This document shows, piece by piece, positions 1 to 8,353 of a stretch of 64,000 bases of DNA (the stretch's first letter is position 1; every line of letters begins with the position of its first letter). This DNA is from DYRB01 sp963802205 (GTDB lineage: Bacteria; Pseudomonadota; Gammaproteobacteria; Chromatiales; Chromatiaceae). The position numbers were made by a program, and so were the translations under genes. Location of the stretch: assembly GCA_963802205.1 (NCBI GenBank), contig CAWDHW010000006.1:281382-345381 (forward strand), written 5' to 3'. The notes beneath the pieces are model-generated. The model was given only the letters and a program-made list of their open reading frames with translations. It was not told where the DNA came from and made no database searches.

Positions 1-1
1 G

Positions 2-430
2 GGGGAAAGCCCCAGCCTGGCGGGGATCAAGCACCTCAACCGCCTGGAACAGGTCCTGGCCCGGATGGAGTGGGACGACGAGGGCATTGCGGAGGGGCTC
101 ATGTGCGACACCCGTGGACGGATGATCGCGGGCACCATGAGCAATGTCTTCGTCTACGCGGGGGGGCGGCTCCAGACGCCCCGCCTGGATACCTGCGGCG
201 TCGCCGGCACGGTACGGGCCCTGGTCCTGCGTCTGGCCACAGAGTGCGGGGTTACCGCGGTCGAAGCGGACCTGATCCGGGCGGATCTGGAGGGGGCCGA
301 CGGGGTCTTTCTGACCAATGCGGTCCTGGGGGTCGCACCGGTACGGCGTCTGGACCGAGTCGAATACGAGCCCGGGCGCCTGCCGCAGAAGCTCCTCGCC
401 GCGGTGCGGGCGGCGGTCTGGCGCCCCTAA
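2..430 (+). CDS. pabC: Aminodeoxychorismate lyase, C-terminal part (5' end outside window)
   Basis: PLP-dependent lyase that converts 4-amino-4-deoxychorismate to p-aminobenzoate and pyruvate in cytosolic folate synthesis. The frame is open from base 2 and gives 142 residues, beginning around the conserved GIKHLNRLEQVLAR segment. The DTRGR and AGTMSNVF motifs follow; the latter is the family's cofactor-binding signature. The usual protein is about 270-280 residues, so roughly half is missing off the left edge. pabC normally precedes mltG-tmk-holB; here those genes are 52 kb away, beyond the nif block. It is convergent with draT, with only 27 bp between the stops. Confidence 0.9.
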   Translation, partial: GESPSLAGIKHLNRLEQVLARMEWDDEGIAEGLMCDTRGRMIAGTMSNVFVYAGGRLQTPRLDTCGVAGTVRALVLRLATECGVTAVEADLIRADLEGADGVFLTNAVLGVAPVRRLDRVEYEPGRLPQKLLAAVRAAVWRP

Positions 431-457
431 ATCGGCTGGGTGTGAGATCGCACCCAT

Positions 458-1345
458 TCAGAGGGCCCCGATCCGCACCTCGTACACCCCTCCGATCACT
501 ACCACCTCATCCTCGCCTTTAAGCATCCCTGGAAGGAGCCTGTTGTAGAACAGGATCTTTGGTAGCGGTACCTCCGCCGAGAGGATGTAGTCGCCGAATT
601 CGTCCGCTCGTTCCCGGTTCAGGGTGAAGGAGTTGAGGTTATTGAGCAGTACCCGGAAGCGCCCGCCGTGGAGCCGGTCCAGGACCTCATGCTCGTCGAT
701 CCGGTTGATGCCCCGGTAGAGTCGCAGATGAGTCTTTTCGAGGTAGGCCAGGGCCAGCTCGTACTGACAATAGGTGTAGAGCAGGTCGAGTTGTGCCTCC
801 AGGGCGTTGGTGCCATAGAGCCCGGCACACCCCTCCCGCAGGTAGGCCAGATAGGCGTCGCCGGCACGCCCGTGAAGCGGTCCGCGGTGGTGGCGGGCGA
901 GCAGCCCGAAGCGGGACTCGACCCAGCCCTTGAGCACGGCCCCCTCGCGCCCGTCGGAGTCGAAGGACCAGCCGCGCACCAGACGCAAATAGTTGGCGTT
1001 GGCGCGCTGCTTGCCGCGTCGACCAGGGGTCAGGCCAGCCTCCTCCAGGTGTTCGAGGCAGAAGTGGACCGTCATGTAGTCCTGAAAGCGCTGTGCACGC
1101 TCCGCGTGGCCATGGAGGCTCGCCAGGGCATCGAACAAGTTGGCGTGGAAGGCGCGGATGCCGTCGATCTCCAAAGGGACCGGGTGGCGCTGATAGGTCA
1201 GGCTCCCCAGGATCACAGCGGGGAGGTTGCAGCGGTTCAGCGGCAACCGGGCCGAGACCGGCAAACTGGGGGGCGCGACGGCCTGGGTCGCGTCCTGGGC
1301 AAGTCGGGCTTGTGGGGTTTGTCTGTCGTTGTCCATACAGGTCAC
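458..1345 (-). CDS. draT: NAD+-dinitrogen-reductase ADP-ribosyltransferase DraT
   Basis: Transfers ADP-ribose from NAD+ to one arginine of NifH, switching nitrogenase off in response to ammonium or darkness. The 295 residues match the family length and show its hallmark stretches: LPLNRCNLPAVILGSL, DGREGAVLKGWVESRFG, YGTNALEAQLDLLYTYCQYE and LRLYRGI. The start may be GTG at 1345 or ATG at 1336; neither has a clear ribosome site. It is divergent from nifH, and the NifA site at 1324-1339 overlaps its 5' end. Its partner draG is at the far right of the nif block (51.4 kb), not adjacent as in Rhodospirillum. Activity is inferred from homology. Confidence 0.95.
   Translation of the reverse strand: MTCMDNDRQTPQARLAQDATQAVAPPSLPVSARLPLNRCNLPAVILGSLTYQRHPVPLEIDGIRAFHANLFDALASLHGHAERAQRFQDYMTVHFCLEHLEEAGLTPGRRGKQRANANYLRLVRGWSFDSDGREGAVLKGWVESRFGLLARHHRGPLHGRAGDAYLAYLREGCAGLYGTNALEAQLDLLYTYCQYELALAYLEKTHLRLYRGINRIDEHEVLDRLHGGRFRVLLNNLNSFTLNRERADEFGDYILSAEVPLPKILFYNRLLPGMLKGEDEVVVIGGVYEVRIGAL
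1324..1339 (+). promoter_or_regulatory. NifA upstream activator site for nifH
   Basis: TGT-N10-ACA (TGTCGTTGTCCATACA), the NifA recognition consensus, about 100 bp upstream of the -24 box at 1438. It overlaps the beginning of draT on the other strand, so draT expression could also be affected. Match seen in sequence; function inferred. Confidence 0.75.
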
Positions 1346-1437
1346 GCGGCTTTGTCGCCTATGCTACTCAGCCACCGGGGTCCTTGTCACCAAGAAAGAT
1401 TTTTATAAAACAGGATCTTATAAGGCCGAATAGGACC

Positions 1438-1453
1438 TGGCACGCCACCTGCA
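1438..1453 (+). promoter_or_regulatory. Sigma-54 promoter of nifHDK
   Basis: TGGCACGCCACCTGCA has the -24 GG and -12 GC elements separated by exactly 10 bases, very close to the RpoN consensus. It lies 67 bp before the nifH ATG. With the NifA site upstream it makes a classic NifA-activated nif promoter. Confidence 0.9.
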
Positions 1454-1519
1454 TTCCCTTGGTTGTCCGACCCCAAGTCAACCCGCTCACCCCAGCGAGC
1501 AACCAAGGAGATCCTACCC

Positions 1520-2401
1520 ATGGCCCTGCGTCAATGCGCCATCTACGGCAAAGGCGGTATCGGCAAGTCCACCACCACCCAGAATCTGGTTGCCGGCCTC
1601 GCCGAGGCCGGTAAGAAGGTGATGATCGTCGGCTGCGACCCCAAGGCCGACTCGACCCGCCTGATCCTCCACGCCAAGGCCCAGAACTCCATCATGCAGA
1701 TGGCCGCCGATGCCGGCTCTGTCGAGGACCTGGAGCTTGAGGACGTCCTCAAGGTCGGCTATCGCGGCATCAAGTGCGTCGAGTCCGGCGGCCCTGAGCC
1801 CGGTGTCGGCTGCGCCGGTCGTGGCGTCATCACCGCCATCAACTTCCTGGAAGAGGAGGGCGCCTACGACCCCGATCTGGACTTCGTCTTCTATGACGTC
1901 CTTGGCGACGTGGTGTGCGGCGGCTTCGCCATGCCCATCCGCGAGAACAAGGCCCAGGAGATCTACATCGTCTGCTCCGGCGAGATGATGGCCATGTATG
2001 CGGCCAACAACATCGCCAAGGGCATCGTGAAGTACGCCAACTCCGGCGGCGTGCGCCTCGCCGGCCTGATCTGCAACAGCCGCAACACCGCCCGCGAGGA
2101 CGAGCTGATCATGGAGCTGGCTCGCCAGCTCGGCACCCAGATGATCCACTTCGTCCCTCGGGACAACGTGGTGCAGCGCGCCGAGATCCGCCGCATGACG
2201 GTCATCGAATACGACCCCAAGGCCGCGCAGGCCGACCAGTATCGTGCCCTGGCGAACAAGATCATCAACAACAAGAACCTGGTCATCCCCACGCCCATCA
2301 CCATGGACGCCCTGGAAGACCTGCTCATGGACTTCGGCCTGATGGACGAGGAAGACGAGTCCATCGTCGGCAAGGCGGCTGTCGAGGAAGCAGTGGCCTA
2401 A
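1520..2401 (+). CDS. nifH: Nitrogenase iron protein (dinitrogenase reductase) NifH
   Basis: Homodimeric ATPase that delivers electrons to NifDK and also takes part in FeMo-co maturation. The 293 residues carry the P-loop GKGGIGKST (10-18), the [4Fe-4S] ligands Cys98 and Cys133, and Arg101 in GCAGRGVIT, the residue modified by DraT in Rhodospirillum. The ATG at 1520 is chosen over an upstream in-frame start because AAGGAG lies 9 bases ahead and homologues begin at this point. First gene of the operon behind the sigma-54 promoter at 1438. Confidence 0.98.
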   Translation: MALRQCAIYGKGGIGKSTTTQNLVAGLAEAGKKVMIVGCDPKADSTRLILHAKAQNSIMQMAADAGSVEDLELEDVLKVGYRGIKCVESGGPEPGVGCAGRGVITAINFLEEEGAYDPDLDFVFYDVLGDVVCGGFAMPIRENKAQEIYIVCSGEMMAMYAANNIAKGIVKYANSGGVRLAGLICNSRNTAREDELIMELARQLGTQMIHFVPRDNVVQRAEIRRMTVIEYDPKAAQADQYRALANKIINNKNLVIPTPITMDALEDLLMDFGLMDEEDESIVGKAAVEEAVA

Positions 2402-2415
2402 GACCATCGGCCAAG

Positions 2416-2526
2416 TTGGCAGGTGTCAGGTTTCAGGTGGCAGTTATCAGTGGGTTGGCCGTGGGGTTTAGCGCTCGCCCAATCCTCTTGCTGTCCGCTG
2501 CCAACTGACGACCGACAACTGCCAAC
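2416..2526 (+). other. Inverted-repeat region in the nifH-nifD intergenic space
   Basis: The 196-bp gap between nifH and nifD contains a left arm TTGGCAGGTGTCAG (2416-2429) and a right arm CGACAACTGCCAA (2513-2525) that can pair over about 13 bases with one or two G:U pairs. The right side also has a degenerate direct repeat of CTGACAACTGCCAA. Such a hairpin could stabilise the nifH message or reduce read-through so that NifH exceeds NifDK. There is no T-tract, so it is not a clear terminator. Confidence 0.5.
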
Positions 2527-2597
2527 TGACAACTAGCAAACATCCCCGACCCTTTGTGCCCGCCTCCGCGAATTGGCGGGGCGAGCAGGAGACGAAA

Positions 2598-4085
2598 ATG
2601 GCAGCATTGAGTCGCGAAGAGACCCTCGACCTCATCCAAGAGGTCCTGGAGGTCTACCCGGAAAAGGCCAAGAAGGACCGCGCCAAGCACCTGGCGGTCA
2701 ACGACCCGGCGGTCGAACAGTCCAAGAAGTGCATCACCTCCAACCGCAAGTCCCTGCCCGGCGTCATGACCGTGCGCGGCTGCGCCTACGCCGGTTCCAA
2801 GGGCGTGGTGTGGGGCCCGATCAAGGACATGATCCACATCTCTCACGGCCCGGTGGGGTGCGGTCAGTATTCCCGTGCCGGCCGGCGCAACTACTATGTC
2901 GGCGTCACCGGGGTCAACACCTTCGGCACCATGAACTTCACCTCGGACTTCCAGGAGAAGGACATCGTCTTCGGCGGCGACAAGAAGCTCGATAAGCTGA
3001 TCACCGAGATCGAGGGGCTTTTCCCCCTGGCCAAGGGTATCAGCATCCAGTCCGAGTGCCCCATCGGCCTCATCGGCGACGACATCGAGGCGATTGCCAA
3101 GAAGAAGGCCAAGGAGATCGACAAGCCCGTGGTCCCGGTACGCTGCGAGGGGTTTCGCGGCGTCTCCCAGTCGTTGGGCCACCACATCGCCAACGATGCC
3201 ATTCGCGACTGGGTCATCGGCAACCGCGACGGTGACGATTCCTTTGCTACCACCCCCTATGACGTGGCGGTGATCGGCGACTACAACATCGGCGGCGATG
3301 CCTGGGCCTCCCGCATCCTGCTCGAAGAGATGGGGCTGCGCGTAGTCGCCCAATGGTCCGGCGACGGCACCCTCGCCGAGATGGAATTGACCCCCAAGGT
3401 CAAACTCAACCTCATCCACTGCTATCGCTCGATGAACTACATCAGCCGGCACATGGAAGAGAAGTACGGGATCCCGTGGATCGAATACAACTTCTTCGGG
3501 CCCACCAAGATCGCCGAATCCCTGCGCAAGATCGCGGCCTTCTTCGACGAGACCATCCAGGCCGGTGCCGAGCGTGTCATTGCCAAGTACGAGGCGGAAT
3601 ACAACGCGGTCATCGAGAAGTACAAGCCGCGTCTGGAAGGCAAGCGGGTCATGCTCTATGTCGGCGGCCTGCGTCCGCGCCACGTCATCGGGGCCTATGA
3701 GGACCTGGGGATGGAGGTGGTCGGAACGGGCTATGAGTTCGCCCACAACGACGACTACGACCGCACCATGAAGGAGATGGGCGACTCGACCCTGCTCTAC
3801 GACGATGTCACGGGCTACGAGTTCGAGGAGTTCGTCAAGCGCATCAAGCCAGACCTGATCGGCTCCGGTATCAAGGAGAAGTACATCTTCCAGAAGATGG
3901 GCATCCCCTTCCGCCAGATGCACTCCTGGGACTACTCGGGGCCCTATCACGGCTACGACGGCTTCGCCATCTTCGCCCGGGATATGGACATGACCATCAA
4001 TAACCCCTGCTGGGGCAAATTGAAGGCGCCGTGGATCAAGGACGAGGCGGTCGCCATCGCCGAACCGGTGCGGGCCAGCGCCTGA
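2598..4085 (+). CDS. nifD: Nitrogenase MoFe protein alpha subunit NifD
   Basis: Holds FeMo-co and shares the P-cluster with NifK; site of N2 reduction. The 495 residues match family length. P-cluster cysteines are visible in VRGCAYAG, HGPVGCGQYSRAG and SECPIGLIGDD. The cofactor cysteine is in LIHCYRSMNYI and the homocitrate-side histidine in QMHSWDYSGPYHG. The ATG at 2598 is preferred over an in-frame start 42 bases earlier because homologues begin MxxLSREE and an AGGAG-like site precedes it. Intact. Confidence 0.98.
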   Translation: MAALSREETLDLIQEVLEVYPEKAKKDRAKHLAVNDPAVEQSKKCITSNRKSLPGVMTVRGCAYAGSKGVVWGPIKDMIHISHGPVGCGQYSRAGRRNYYVGVTGVNTFGTMNFTSDFQEKDIVFGGDKKLDKLITEIEGLFPLAKGISIQSECPIGLIGDDIEAIAKKKAKEIDKPVVPVRCEGFRGVSQSLGHHIANDAIRDWVIGNRDGDDSFATTPYDVAVIGDYNIGGDAWASRILLEEMGLRVVAQWSGDGTLAEMELTPKVKLNLIHCYRSMNYISRHMEEKYGIPWIEYNFFGPTKIAESLRKIAAFFDETIQAGAERVIAKYEAEYNAVIEKYKPRLEGKRVMLYVGGLRPRHVIGAYEDLGMEVVGTGYEFAHNDDYDRTMKEMGDSTLLYDDVTGYEFEEFVKRIKPDLIGSGIKEKYIFQKMGIPFRQMHSWDYSGPYHGYDGFAIFARDMDMTINNPCWGKLKAPWIKDEAVAIAEPVRASA

Positions 4086-4098
4086 GGCTGGATCCGCT

Positions 4099-4124
4099 GT
4101 AGGTCGGGCTTAAGCCCGACCTAC
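4099..4124. repeat. Perfect REP-type palindrome between nifD and nifK
   Basis: A 26-bp perfect palindrome with half site GTAGGTCGGGCTT, directly after the nifD stop. The same half site recurs, often as inverted pairs, at 5809, 6374, 8239, 15604, 44362 and 55862, always between or just after genes. It may act as an mRNA-stabilising hairpin in the operon. Confidence 0.85.
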
Positions 4125-4183
4125 CCGACCCTGAATCACCTTGGCCGCTGTCCGCGAATGAGCGGCGCGGCAGGAGAACTTAA

Positions 4184-5755
4184 ATGAGCCAGACCGTCGA
4201 TAACATCAAGCCGAGCTACCCCCTGTTCCGCGAGCAGGAATACAAGGACAACCTCGCCGCCAAGCAGGGCCTGGTCGAGGAGCGTCACCCGGAGGGACGC
4301 ATCCAGGAAATCTTCGAGTGGACCACCACCGAGGAATACAAGGAACTCAACTTCAAGCGCGAGGCCCTCACCGTCAACCCGGCCAAGGCCTGCCAGCCAT
4401 TGGGGGCAGTGCTCTGCGCCCTGGGCTTCGAGAAGACCCTGCCCTATGTCCACGGCTCCCAGGGCTGCGTTGCCTATTTCCGGTCCTACTTCAACCGCCA
4501 CTTCAAGGAGCCCATCTCCTGCGTCTCCGACTCCATGACGGAGGACGCGGCGGTTTTCGGCGGTCAGAAGAACATGTTCGACGGGCTGGAGAATGCCAAG
4601 GCCCTGTACCAGCCGACCATGATCGCGGTCTCGACCACCTGCATGGCCGAGGTCATCGGCGACGACCTCAATGCCTTCATCAACAACTCCAAGAAGGAAG
4701 GGCACATTGCCCAGGACTTCCCGGTCCCCTTCGCCCACACCCCGAGCTTCGTCGGGTCCCATACCACGGGTTGGGACAACATGTTCGAGGGCATCATCCG
4801 CTACTTCACCCTGAACACCATGGAAGACAAACAGGTGGGTAGCAACGGCAAGATCAATCTGGTGCCGGGCTTCGAGACCTACCTCGGCAACTATCGGGTC
4901 ATGCACCGCATGATGGATGAGATGGGCGTTCCCCACACCATGCTGTGCGACCCTACCGAGGTACTGGATACCCCGGCAGACGGCGAATTCCGCATGTACG
5001 CCGGCGGGACTACCATCGATGAGGTCAAGGATGCCCCTAACGCCATCGATACGCTGCTCCTGCAACCCTGGCAGTCGGCCAAGACCAAGAAGTACGTCGA
5101 GAACACCTGGAAGCAGCCGGCCAGCCATATCAATATCCCCATGGGTTTGGAGTGGACCGACGACTTCCTGATGAAGGTCTCGGAGCTTACCGGCAAGCCT
5201 ATTCCTGAGTCTCTGGCCAAGGAACGCGGTCGCCTGGTGGACATGATGACCGACAGCCACGCCTGGCTGCACGGCAAGAAGTTCGCCCTCTATGGGGATG
5301 CCGACTTCGTGCTGGGGATGGTCAAGTTCCTGTTGGAACTGGGTGCCGAACCGACCCACGTCCTCTGCAACCACGCCAACAAGCGCTGGAAGAAAGAGGT
5401 GGAAGGCGTCTTGGCGGCCTCCCCCTATGGAAAGGGCGGCAAGGTCCACATCAGCGCGGACCTGTGGCACTTCCGGTCCCTGGTGTTCACCGACAAGCCG
5501 GACTTCATGATCGGGAACTCCTACGGCAAGTTCATTCAGCGCGACACCCTGCACAAGGGGAAGGAATTCGAGGTCCCGTTGATCCGCATCGGGTTCCCGA
5601 TCTTCGATCGCCATCACCTGCACCGTATGACGACCATGGGTTACGAGGGGGCCATGTACATGCTCACCACCCTGGTCAATTCCGTCCTGGAGCGGCTGGA
5701 CGACGATACCCGCGGCATGGGTACCACGGACTACAACTACGATTTGATTCGCTGA
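4184..5755 (+). CDS. nifK: Nitrogenase MoFe protein beta subunit NifK
   Basis: Beta subunit of dinitrogenase; completes the P-cluster. The 523 residues include the cysteine segments KACQPLG, HGSQGCVAYFRSYFNRHF and STTCMAEVIGDD, the N-terminal FREQEYKDNLAAKQ region, and a C-terminus ending NYDLIR, as in the Azotobacter-type protein. CAGGAG lies 7 bases before the ATG at 4184. Intact; third gene of the nifHDK operon. Confidence 0.98.
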   Translation: MSQTVDNIKPSYPLFREQEYKDNLAAKQGLVEERHPEGRIQEIFEWTTTEEYKELNFKREALTVNPAKACQPLGAVLCALGFEKTLPYVHGSQGCVAYFRSYFNRHFKEPISCVSDSMTEDAAVFGGQKNMFDGLENAKALYQPTMIAVSTTCMAEVIGDDLNAFINNSKKEGHIAQDFPVPFAHTPSFVGSHTTGWDNMFEGIIRYFTLNTMEDKQVGSNGKINLVPGFETYLGNYRVMHRMMDEMGVPHTMLCDPTEVLDTPADGEFRMYAGGTTIDEVKDAPNAIDTLLLQPWQSAKTKKYVENTWKQPASHINIPMGLEWTDDFLMKVSELTGKPIPESLAKERGRLVDMMTDSHAWLHGKKFALYGDADFVLGMVKFLLELGAEPTHVLCNHANKRWKKEVEGVLAASPYGKGGKVHISADLWHFRSLVFTDKPDFMIGNSYGKFIQRDTLHKGKEFEVPLIRIGFPIFDRHHLHRMTTMGYEGAMYMLTTLVNSVLERLDDDTRGMGTTDYNYDLIR

Positions 5756-5769
5756 TCGCGAATCAAAGA

Positions 5770-5800
5770 GTGGCGGGCGCCCTTGCGGGGCGCCCGCCAC
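5770..5800 (+). terminator. Strong GC hairpin after nifK
   Basis: A perfect 13-bp stem (GTGGCGGGCGCCC and its complement) around a TTGCG loop, 14 bp past the nifK stop. No U-tract follows, so it is more likely a stabilising or attenuating hairpin than a full terminator. A half REP repeat follows at 5809-5829. Confidence 0.6.
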
Positions 5801-5895
5801 AGATAGGCGTAGGTCGGGCTTAGCCCGATCCCTTGTGGCAGTTGTAGGGCGGATGAGCGCAGCGAAACCCGACATGAAATTGGAGTTGAAACCCG

Positions 5896-6111
5896 ATGCC
5901 CAGCGTGATGATCCGTAAGAGCGACAGCGGTTCGCTCCTGTTCTATGTGGCGAAGAAGGACATGGAGGAGACCATCGCCCACGTCGAGCAGGACAACCCA
6001 GAGACCTGGGGTGGTGAGGTGGAGCTGACCGACGGGTCCAGGTGGTATATCGACCCCATCAGCCCCAGGCCGGTCTTCCCGACCACATTGCGCTTCAAGC
6101 GCGCCGATTGA
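5896..6111 (+). CDS. nifT: NifT/FixU family protein
   Basis: Small 71-residue nif-cluster protein of unknown biochemical role, normally directly after nifK. It starts MPSVMIRK and carries the family pattern FYVAKKDMEE, WGGEVELTDGSRWYIDP and LPTTLRFKRA-like ending (here FPTTLRFKRAD). Position after nifHDK agrees with the Azotobacter order nifHDKTY. Confidence 0.92.
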   Translation: MPSVMIRKSDSGSLLFYVAKKDMEETIAHVEQDNPETWGGEVELTDGSRWYIDPISPRPVFPTTLRFKRAD

Positions 6112-6163
6112 CATTCCGGGTCGGCGGCCAATGGACCGCCGACCCCAGAGCCCGGAGAACGCC

Positions 6164-6358
6164 ATGGCCCTTCAGATCGTCAAATCCGTTTGTACCGCTT
6201 GCGGCGACTGCGAGCCGGTCTGCCCCACCAAGTCCATCACCCCTTGGAAGGGGGTCTACAAGATCGATACCGACACCTGTACCGAGTGCGAGGGCGAGTT
6301 CGACATGCCCCAATGTGTCAACGTCTGCATGGAAGACGACTGCATCATCGCGGCCTGA
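6164..6358 (+). CDS. 2[4Fe-4S] ferredoxin of the nif type
   Basis: A 64-residue low-potential electron carrier. The first cluster motif is CTACGDCEPVCP and the second is CTECEGEFDMPQCVNVC, with the extended spacing between the second and third cysteine seen in FdxN-like nif ferredoxins. The start is the ATG at 6164, after GGAGAACGCC; an earlier in-frame ATG at 6131 lacks a ribosome site. It resembles the ferredoxin at 48064. It may feed electrons to NifH or to cofactor assembly. Confidence 0.88.
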   Translation: MALQIVKSVCTACGDCEPVCPTKSITPWKGVYKIDTDTCTECEGEFDMPQCVNVCMEDDCIIAA

Positions 6359-6364
6359 CCTGGT

Positions 6365-6405
6365 CCGGCCCCGGTAGGTCGGACTTCAGTCCGACCGGGG
6401 CTTTT
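6365..6405 (+). terminator. Terminator-like hairpin after the ferredoxin gene
   Basis: CCCCGGTAGGTCGGACT pairs with AGTCCGACCGGGG and is followed by CTTTTC just after the ferredoxin stop. The upper stem is one copy of the REP half-site, so a repeat has been recruited as a possible terminator. Confidence 0.55.
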
Positions 6406-6446
6406 CGGGATTCCAGGCGCCGCCGCCGGGCTAAAGCCCGACCTAC
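6374..6446. repeat. REPIN: inverted pair of REP palindromes
   Basis: Two REP copies in opposite orientation, GTAGGTCGGACTTCAGTCC at the left and GGGCTAAAGCCCGACCTAC at the right, about 30 bp apart, in the gap before nifY. The same arrangement occurs at 8239, 15604 and 44362. Confidence 0.8.
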
Positions 6447-6514
6447 AGGACAGGCGACGCCTGGGTTTCTGCTACGACACCAGCCAATCGGCATTCACCT
6501 GCGGACACCGACTC

Positions 6515-7219
6515 ATGTCTAGCCCCATCTCCGAAGACCTGGCCCTGCGCATCGGCCTGGCCGCCCGCGCCTTGCCGGAGACCAATCCCGCCCGACTCCT
6601 GCGCGTCCTGGCGGATGCGGTCGGACTGCCGCCCACCGCGGACAAGCTCGCCGGTCTCAAGGTCAAGGACCTCAAGGCGGCCGCGGACGGGGAGTTCGCC
6701 GACCTGGACCCGGACGCCCTCAAGACGGCCCTGGCCCTGCTCAAGGGCGAGGGGGTCGCCGAGACCGACCCGCCACCGCCCCTGGAGCCCTTTGCGCCAG
6801 GCGATATGCCCGGCTCCATCCGCGTGGCCTGCGCCTCCAATGGCGGTGATCGGCTCGACGGGCACTTCGGGTCCGCCCGGCGCTTTCTGGTCTATCAGGT
6901 CTCTGCCAATGATGCCCGCCTGATCGACGCCCGCGCGGCGGACGATACCGGCGCGCAAGACAAGAACGCCTACCGCGCCGGGTTGATCCGCGACTGCCAG
7001 GTCCTCTACGTCGCCTCCATCGGCGGGCCCGCTGCGGCCAAGGTCATCAAGGCCGAGATCCACCCCATCAAGGACGCGGCGGGCGGAAGCGCCCGGGACC
7101 GCATGGTCGCGCTGCAAGGCATCCTTGCGGCCAAACCGCCGCCCTGGCTGGCCAAGGCGATGGGCCAGACCCCGGAGGAGCGCATCCGCTTCGAACGTGA
7201 TCTGGAGGCGGAGACATGA
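6515..7219 (+). CDS. nifY: NifY/NafY-type FeMo-co-binding protein
   Basis: A 234-residue chaperone of apo-dinitrogenase that holds FeMo-co during insertion. Residues 1-95 form the helical N-terminal domain; residues from about 103 form the NifX/NifB-type cofactor-binding fold, with IRVACASNGGDRLDGHFGSARRFLVYQV containing the conserved HFG. It stands in the nifHDKT-(fd)-nifY order. Its last four bases overlap the next gene (ATGA), implying translational coupling. Confidence 0.9.
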   Translation: MSSPISEDLALRIGLAARALPETNPARLLRVLADAVGLPPTADKLAGLKVKDLKAAADGEFADLDPDALKTALALLKGEGVAETDPPPPLEPFAPGDMPGSIRVACASNGGDRLDGHFGSARRFLVYQVSANDARLIDARAADDTGAQDKNAYRAGLIRDCQVLYVASIGGPAAAKVIKAEIHPIKDAAGGSARDRMVALQGILAAKPPPWLAKAMGQTPEERIRFERDLEAET

Positions 7220-7497
7220 TCACCCCCGAGCGCATCGAACAGGTGGCCCGGGTCGTCGAACGTGCCGGGCTCAACGAGCGGACGGTCGGGGTGCTGCGCG
7301 AGGCCTTCAACGAGATCCACTTCACCTACTGCATGGATGAGGACGTCGGCGGCGGGGCAGGGGTCAATGATCCGGTGCGGGAGGCCGACGGCTTCAATCT
7401 CTATCTGGTGGACGGTCGTGCCCACTGCATGCGCTTCACCACCGATCCGGCCTCGGCCACCGGGCTCGTGCTGGCCGAAAAGGATCATGGTGCCTGA
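7216..7497 (+). CDS. Small conserved nif-cluster protein (DUF6129-like)
   Basis: A 93-residue soluble protein. It resembles the short family often found after nifY in gammaproteobacterial nif clusters; I recall it as DUF6129 but could not check. Visible features are an N-terminal helix (PERIEQVARVVERAGL), FTYCMDEDV and a C-terminal segment with HCMRFTTDP. It overlaps nifY by 4 bp and the next gene by 11 bp, so it is firmly in the operon. No function can be assigned. Confidence 0.75.
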   Translation: MITPERIEQVARVVERAGLNERTVGVLREAFNEIHFTYCMDEDVGGGAGVNDPVREADGFNLYLVDGRAHCMRFTTDPASATGLVLAEKDHGA

Positions 7498-8242
7498 CCC
7501 GGTCGACCCCGGCGCGGACGGGTCTGCGACCCCCATCGGAAACTGTTCCGAGTGCCGGCATCGCCGCGACCTCCTGGCCCAGGGGCGCTGCACCCCGGGG
7601 GACGTTTGCGTGCGGGCCATGAGCGGTCGGCAGATCGAGCGCTTCTTCCGCCACAACCCGGCCCTGGCGGACGAGTACGCGGGCGACCCCTTCTGGGAGC
7701 GGCGGGCCATCGCCGCGCGCTACCTGTCCCAGCAGCGGCTCCTGGCCATGATTGGCGACCCCGATGAGGTGGTGCGCCGGGTGTTGGCCTACCGGCTCCC
7801 GGTGGACGCCCTGGAGCCGCTGATCGCCGACCAGGATCGGGAGGTGCGGATCACGGTGGCTGACCGCCTGCCGCCGAATCAATTGGAGCGCCTGGTCGCG
7901 GACCCGGACTATCTGGTCCGCCAGTACGTCGCCCGCCGGATGCCCGTGGGGCGACTCTTTCGCATGATCCGCGACACAGACCGCCAGGTACGGGTCACGG
8001 TGGCGGAGCGCCTCCCGACGGAGAGCCTGGGGCTGATGCGCGATGACCCGGAGCCCGAGGTTCGGCTCAAGGTCGCCGAGCGCATCCGCTATGAGGAGGC
8101 CAACGGACTGCTCCAGGACAGCGATTGGCGGGTGCGCCTGCGGCTGGCGGAGCGCCTGCCGCCGGGCATGCTCCGGGACCTGGCGCAGGACCCCGACCCG
8201 GATGTGCGCGCCACGGCCCAGGCCCGGCAGTCGGACTTGTAG
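7487..8242 (+). CDS. Leucine-rich-repeat-variant (LRV) protein with N-terminal 4Fe-4S motif
   Basis: A 251-residue protein with an N-terminal cysteine cluster (NCSECRHRRDLLAQGRCTPGDVCVR, Cys near 16, 19, 30 and 36) followed by about eight tandem 24-residue repeats of the form DPDxxVRxxVAxRLPxxxLxxL. This is the architecture of the Azotobacter nif-linked LRV protein, whose structure is a superhelix with an N-terminal iron-sulfur cluster. The role is unknown; a scaffold or protein-protein contact is likely. Start at ATG 7487, overlapping the previous gene. Confidence 0.88.
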   Translation: MVPDPVDPGADGSATPIGNCSECRHRRDLLAQGRCTPGDVCVRAMSGRQIERFFRHNPALADEYAGDPFWERRAIAARYLSQQRLLAMIGDPDEVVRRVLAYRLPVDALEPLIADQDREVRITVADRLPPNQLERLVADPDYLVRQYVARRMPVGRLFRMIRDTDRQVRVTVAERLPTESLGLMRDDPEPEVRLKVAERIRYEEANGLLQDSDWRVRLRLAERLPPGMLRDLAQDPDPDVRATAQARQSDL

Positions 8243-8309
8243 GTCGGACTTCAGTCCGACCGATCCCCGCGGGCAGTCCCCGTCACTGTCGGGCTGAAGC
8301 CCGACCTAC
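8239..8309. repeat. REPIN after the LRV gene
   Basis: Left copy GTAGGTCGGACTTCAGTCC and right copy GGGCTGAAGCCCGACCTAC in inverted orientation, separated by about 28 bp. The left copy overlaps the LRV stop codon. Confidence 0.8.
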
Positions 8310-8353
8310 AACGAAGCGCCGCCCTAGAAACATTCAAACCGCAGACACAGCCC

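Noticed and set aside
1353..1368. Second NifA site upstream of nifH (TGT at 1353)
   Set aside because: The right half is ACT instead of ACA; only the site at 1324 fits.
1514..2407. Long minus-strand open frame opposite nifH (and similar ones opposite nifD, nifK, nifS, rnfC and nifA)
   Set aside because: Products are Val/His/Asp/Gly-rich mirror translations of GC-rich coding DNA with no family resemblance; the sense genes are certain.
2402..2597. A small gene in the nifH-nifD gap
   Set aside because: No start with ribosome site; the segment is explained better by inverted and direct repeats.
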